Below are positions 58,653 through 61,948 of a DNA stretch of 61,948 nucleotides, one piece after another. A program made the translations under genes and the position numbers. The DNA lies in the NCBI GenBank assembly GCA_030149295.1, contig JASBRV010000100.1, forward strand, positions 1 to 61,948, written 5' to 3'. Origin of the DNA: Bacteriovoracales bacterium. GTDB lineage: Bacteria > Bdellovibrionota > Bacteriovoracia > Bacteriovoracales > Bacteriovoracaceae. Under the pieces are notes generated by a model. That model ran no database searches and was not told the DNA's origin. It saw nothing but the letters and a program-made list of their open reading frames with translations. How positions within the stretch are numbered: the stretch's first letter is position 1; each line of letters begins with the position of its first letter.

Positions 58653-59431
58653 TGCATTACCCCCATATTTTGATCATTTTTCTTTGATAACGTATCCATC
58701 ACCAATCCTGCCCATACGATATCATTTCCTTTCGCCTTTGGTGAATTAAAAATCTCTCTAATTTTACCATTTGACTCTCTATATACTTCCAATAACCTCG
58801 GGAGTACATAATCAGCATTTGCTGATTGATACTGGAGTGTAAGCCAGTTATTTTTTCTGCCAAAAGCGTCTACGTCGTAATTCATCTGAACAAGGTTCGC
58901 GAAGAGTTTGTGAACAGTTTCTTGGTTAGCATTAATTGGACCATTCATTGACACGATCCCATTTTTCTCTTCAAGAACATTTTCCACAATCAGCTTTTCG
59001 AGAATTGCTAAACCTTTTCTGCCAAACTCTTCTTTAGCGACAGTTTTAGACAGTCCAACCTCAGTTGTGGCCATTAACATGATTTCATATGTTGTTGGAT
59101 CTCTAAAGTAAGACTCTGCTTCTGGTGAAACAAAAGGAACGTCTTGATTACCAGAGTAAACCTTTGTGAAGTCCTCATACATATTTGGATAGAACTTTTT
59201 GATGAAGTTTTGGACGCTTTCTTCTTCGCAAACCTCTTGGACAATCTTTAAAGCGTAATTAAAAGAAGGTTTTTGAACCTCCTTTTTGGAAATACGGTCA
59301 AATGTACTATTTGGGATACCAAGTCGTTTTGATAGTTGAAGATTTGAAAAGCGGGGATAGGTCGACCTTATCTTGTTTACACAAGAAGCTAGAAAATCAG
59401 AGAGATCGTCAAAGCGATTTGTTTCCTGCAA
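58649..59431 (-). CDS. TIGR02147-like helix-turn-helix protein
   Basis: A 260-residue protein. The N-terminal HTH-like region reads FSNLQLSKRLGIPNSTFDRISKKEVQKPSFNYALKIVQE. The middle has a winged-helix-like stretch (SKTVAKEEFGRKGLAILEKLIVENVLEEKNGIVSMNG), the usual two-part layout of TIGR02147-type proteins common in Bdellovibrio relatives. It is probably a transcription regulator; its partner gene encodes a small exported protein. Family link by eye only. Confidence 0.6.
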   Translation of the reverse strand: MQETNRFDDLSDFLASCVNKIRSTYPRFSNLQLSKRLGIPNSTFDRISKKEVQKPSFNYALKIVQEVCEEESVQNFIKKFYPNMYEDFTKVYSGNQDVPFVSPEAESYFRDPTTYEIMLMATTEVGLSKTVAKEEFGRKGLAILEKLIVENVLEEKNGIVSMNGPINANQETVHKLFANLVQMNYDVDAFGRKNNWLTLQYQSANADYVLPRLLEVYRESNGKIREIFNSPKAKGNDIVWAGLVMDTLSKKNDQNMGVMQ

Positions 59432-59558
59432 TTGGGAGCCTCACTTACCAAAATTATAGTGCATTTAGTCTTACCTAAAATTTTATCCATATGGCAAGCA
59501 AAGCAATTTTTAAAAATTCTAGGTATAATGTTTAAGTACTATTAAGTACTTAGAGGTG

Positions 59559-59633
59559 ATGAAATTTGTATCGAGCCCGAAAGTACCTTTGCGAAGCATG
59601 AGCAAAATGAAATATCGACTTCTTTTGGCCTAG
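59559..59633 (+). CDS. Possible 24-residue small ORF
   Basis: ATG at 59559 with GAGG five bases upstream, reading MKFVSSPKVPLRSMSKMKYR then LLLA and TAG. A TATAAT lies at 59524-59529. The region is a 198-bp gap before the glutaredoxin-MauE gene on the other strand and also holds two TTAAGTACT repeats (59531-59550). Evidence for translation is weak. Confidence 0.2.
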   Translation: MKFVSSPKVPLRSMSKMKYRLLLA

Positions 59634-60373
59634 ACAAAACTTCTTAGTAGCATCCAGACTCCCATAAAGACCATCATTAGGTTTTCCGTTAAAGAAACAG
59701 CTCCGAGTGGCACATTACTATTACCTCCGACGCAGGCACATTTTATGTCACGCTTTTCAACATATACTGCTTTTATCACAGAAGCAGAGCCCAATAACCC
59801 TATAGTTAACGAGACCAAAGAAAAGAAAACTTGTAATGATCCCAAAATCATTCCAATTCCAGCTAAGAGCTCTAGAAACGGATACAAATAACCGTAGGGT
59901 ACATACTTCCTCGCAAGAATATCATATGAAACGAACTGATTCGTAAATGAGTAAAGATCACGAAGTTTTAATATCGCAAGCACGGCCATGCTATATGCTA
60001 CAAATAGTTTAAGAAAAACATAGGAGCTAAATTGACTGCCGTTCATTTGATTATTAAAAATCTGAGCTGCAGCCATCAGAGAAGTCGATGCGAACACTGC
60101 AATTACTGGTTGATAAGTAAGACCTTCCTGTTTTAAAGTCCAAGCCCCCAAGTACTTGGCAAGTTGATCAAACCCTCCTATCCGTTCATCATCAATAAAA
60201 ATCTGTGGTGTTGTTGATACGGCGTATTTCTTTTTAAATTTTTCCGTTTGCTCTCTGTTTTTAAGATGGTTGTCTTCAAAATCAATATCGTATCTTTTTA
60301 GTAAATCGACTGCTTTAATACCGTAGGGGCAGATGTGTTCGTCTGTAACCATTCTATAAACTTTTGCATTCAT
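59630..60373 (-). CDS. Glutaredoxin-MauE fusion membrane protein
   Basis: A 247-residue protein. Residues 1-80 are a glutaredoxin domain with the CPYG active site (ICPYGIKA, about 15-18) and the cis-Pro STTPQIFIDDERIGG. From about 90 on there are four to five membrane helices of the MauE/DoxX type (FLKLFVAYSMAVLAILKL, YLYPFLELLAGIGMILGSL) and the C-terminal KCACVGGNSNVPLG, a Cys pair typical of MauE relatives. It probably passes electrons across the inner membrane to an exported thiol protein; the partner is unknown. Confidence 0.85.
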   Translation of the reverse strand: MNAKVYRMVTDEHICPYGIKAVDLLKRYDIDFEDNHLKNREQTEKFKKKYAVSTTPQIFIDDERIGGFDQLAKYLGAWTLKQEGLTYQPVIAVFASTSLMAAAQIFNNQMNGSQFSSYVFLKLFVAYSMAVLAILKLRDLYSFTNQFVSYDILARKYVPYGYLYPFLELLAGIGMILGSLQVFFSLVSLTIGLLGSASVIKAVYVEKRDIKCACVGGNSNVPLGAVSLTENLMMVFMGVWMLLRSFV

Positions 60374-60422
60374 TATTAAATCTCCACTTGTGAGGGACTA
60401 TCTAAAGAACTATTTTTCTTTC

Positions 60423-61733
60423 TCAAGATGACTGTCTATTGTCTTTAAGAAAACTTCTTTCGAAAATGTATATCAGCACCATACTCACAATTGTATAGAT
60501 TACTAACCAAAGGTCTTTTTGAACCTTTATCCAAAGGAGACCTAAAAATATTATTAAATCGATAGCTATAGAGAGAATTAAAAAAACTTTTTTAAATTCT
60601 ACCTCTTGCCTGTTGGCGTTTCTTAAGACACCAAAGTGGATTAACATATCCATTATCAAATAGAAGAAAGCTCCCATGGCTGCTATTCTGCTGACATCAA
60701 ATATCAAGGTTATAAACCCTGCAATTAGTGAAATATAGACTAGTATATGCTTTTGAATGTCACCTGGCATTCCAAAATGTTTATGTGGCACAAGTTTCAT
60801 TTTTGTTAGCATTGTTAGCATCCTCGAGACAGCAAACATACTGGCAACAATACCCGTAAAAGTCGCGATCAGTGCAACCACTATTGTAATATTCACCCCA
60901 TAGTCACCGTAAGCCGGTCTCGCAGCATTTGCTAAGGTATAATTTTTGGCATTAATAATTTCGCTTATACTAAGACTACTTGCAACAGCAATAGTTACGA
61001 GAAGATAAACCAACATGCATATTGCTAAAGTGTACTTTATAGCTCTACCCACATTTTTATTTGGCTCTGTTATTTCCCCTCCACTATTTGTAATCGTTGT
61101 AAAACCCTTGAAAGCCAATACACCGACGGCGACAGAACCAATGAAGTTTAAGAGACTTACGTCAGTTGCTTCACCTCTTGGGACAATGGCTGACAGATCA
61201 ATTCCACTTGCAACTAGCCCACCAAATGCTAACAAAAGTAAGCCAATCGCCTTAAAGAAAGCCCCGATAAATTGAATTTTTTGTATAGAATCATTGTTTA
61301 AAATATTTATGAAAAAAGAAAGCACTACCAAAGAAGTAGCAACAAAAGGAATAGAGGAATCTGGAATAGTCAAAAAACTAGACCTCGACAAATAATTTGC
61401 AAAAGTTCTTGCTACAAGACTCTGATTAATTATCATGGAAAAAAGCATCAATATAGCTCCCCACGCAGCGACAGGTGTTTTTCCATAAACTTTTGTTAAA
61501 ATCATTCCTATTCCTCCTGAGGAGGGATAAGCATTAGACATCTTTACATAAGTGTATGAAGTAAGACCTGATATACATCCCGCGAGAACAAATGAAAGGA
61601 TAAAGTACGGGCCAGCGTAACTGGAGATTTCACCCGTTAAGGTAAAAATACCAGCACCAATCATCACCCCTGTTCCCATGGCAATGGCGCCAAAAAGAGT
61701 GATTTTATCTTTGGTTGTTTTTGTTGTTGACAT
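60423..61733 (-). CDS. APC-family amino acid permease
   Basis: A 436-residue inner-membrane protein with about 12 hydrophobic segments and the APC signature at the start (GAIAMGTGVMIGAGIFTLTGE) plus ILSFVLAGCISGLTSYTYVKMSNAYPSSGG and AFKGFTTITNSGGEI. The family exchanges or imports amino acids or polyamines; the substrate cannot be told. It ends 49 bp upstream of the glutaredoxin-MauE gene. Confidence 0.9.
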   Translation of the reverse strand: MSTTKTTKDKITLFGAIAMGTGVMIGAGIFTLTGEISSYAGPYFILSFVLAGCISGLTSYTYVKMSNAYPSSGGIGMILTKVYGKTPVAAWGAILMLFSMIINQSLVARTFANYLSRSSFLTIPDSSIPFVATSLVVLSFFINILNNDSIQKIQFIGAFFKAIGLLLLAFGGLVASGIDLSAIVPRGEATDVSLLNFIGSVAVGVLAFKGFTTITNSGGEITEPNKNVGRAIKYTLAICMLVYLLVTIAVASSLSISEIINAKNYTLANAARPAYGDYGVNITIVVALIATFTGIVASMFAVSRMLTMLTKMKLVPHKHFGMPGDIQKHILVYISLIAGFITLIFDVSRIAAMGAFFYLIMDMLIHFGVLRNANRQEVEFKKVFLILSIAIDLIIFLGLLWIKVQKDLWLVIYTIVSMVLIYIFERSFLKDNRQSS

Positions 61734-61753
61734 AGATTATTTCAAAAAAACCG

Positions 61754-61948
61754 TTAGTACGTATACGCTAAACCAGCACCCCATTCCTTGAAGGTTTCGT
61801 TATAGCCAGCGACAAACGATAGGTTTTTATTTTGTCGATACTCTAGCTCTGAATAAAAGTTCCTTATTGAACTGTATTCATAATTGAGCTGCAACTTAGA
61901 AGTTAATTGAATTTCGCTTTCAAACTCAAGCTCAAACTTCTTGTCCAT
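61754..61948 (-). CDS. C-terminal part of an outer-membrane beta-barrel protein
   Basis: 64 residues to the window edge, alternating polar and hydrophobic strands (FELEFESEIQLTSKLQLNYEY, LEYRQNKNLSFVAGYN) ending in an aromatic residue (GAGLAYTY), the hallmark of a barrel's last strand. The first codon at the edge happens to be ATG, but such a short barrel is unlikely, so the gene probably continues outside the window. Confidence 0.6.
   Translation of the reverse strand: MDKKFELEFESEIQLTSKLQLNYEYSSIRNFYSELEYRQNKNLSFVAGYNETFKEWGAGLAYTY

Overview
The window looks like chromosomal DNA of a predatory-type Bdellovibrionota relative (Bacteriovorax/Bdellovibrio-like) or another member of the former Deltaproteobacteria. 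The reasons are an AT-rich Gram-negative gene set with many small lipoproteins, secreted HExxH proteases of no familiar family, FadL-type and DUF3570 barrels, a YiiX-like cysteine hydrolase and a regulator resembling the TIGR02147 family. This placement is inference from gene style; no rRNA or tRNA gene is present to settle it.

Region 1 (1-26.3 kb) is core-like, with higher GC by eye than the rest. It holds def (partial), a low-molecular-weight tyrosine phosphatase, greB, smpB, a FadL porin, rsmA, tsaD, an envelope operon pal / DUF4398-like / cpoB-like / metallophosphatase-tetraheme cytochrome, an M48-like protease, a PAS histidine kinase, a lemA-TPM-TPM operon, a SOUL protein, a redox operon DUF4266-DUF3570-TlpA-ApbE behind an FNR-like palindrome, two operons of large secreted proteins, and ssrA (tmRNA). 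The tmRNA and its partner SmpB are both in the window; the deduced tag is ADSYEPVAMAA.

Region 2 (about 26.3-48.4 kb) is an AT-rich integrated island that begins at the 3' end of ssrA and carries xis, two related tyrosine recombinases, a serine resolvase and a D5-type primase-helicase, but no virion or conjugation genes. It resembles a P4-like satellite or integrative plasmid. Its cargo is defence-like: an XRE regulator with a PD-(D/E)xK protein and a small membrane protein; a CGNR zinc-finger regulator; a CoiA-like nuclease; a Z1-domain ATPase with a YaaW-like membrane protein; a cold-shock-like protein with a type IIG restriction-modification enzyme; and a tightly overlapping RHH / radical SAM / ASCH operon with a three-half-site operator. 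The last is my leading candidate for an undescribed system. A 315-bp gap between the first integrase and a second XRE-integrase pair is dense in repeats and palindromes and may be an attachment or regulatory hub.

Region 3 (48.4-61.9 kb) is accessory-like and still AT-rich: a polysaccharide deacetylase remnant with an in-frame amber codon, a YiiX-like hydrolase, a heavy-metal efflux cluster (His-rich protein, CzcC, minimal CzcB-like protein, CzcA, DUF3703, CDF transporter with a natural His7 N-terminus), an intact deacetylase homologous to the remnant, a regulator plus small exported protein pair, a glutaredoxin-MauE fusion, an APC permease and the C-terminal end of an outer-membrane protein.
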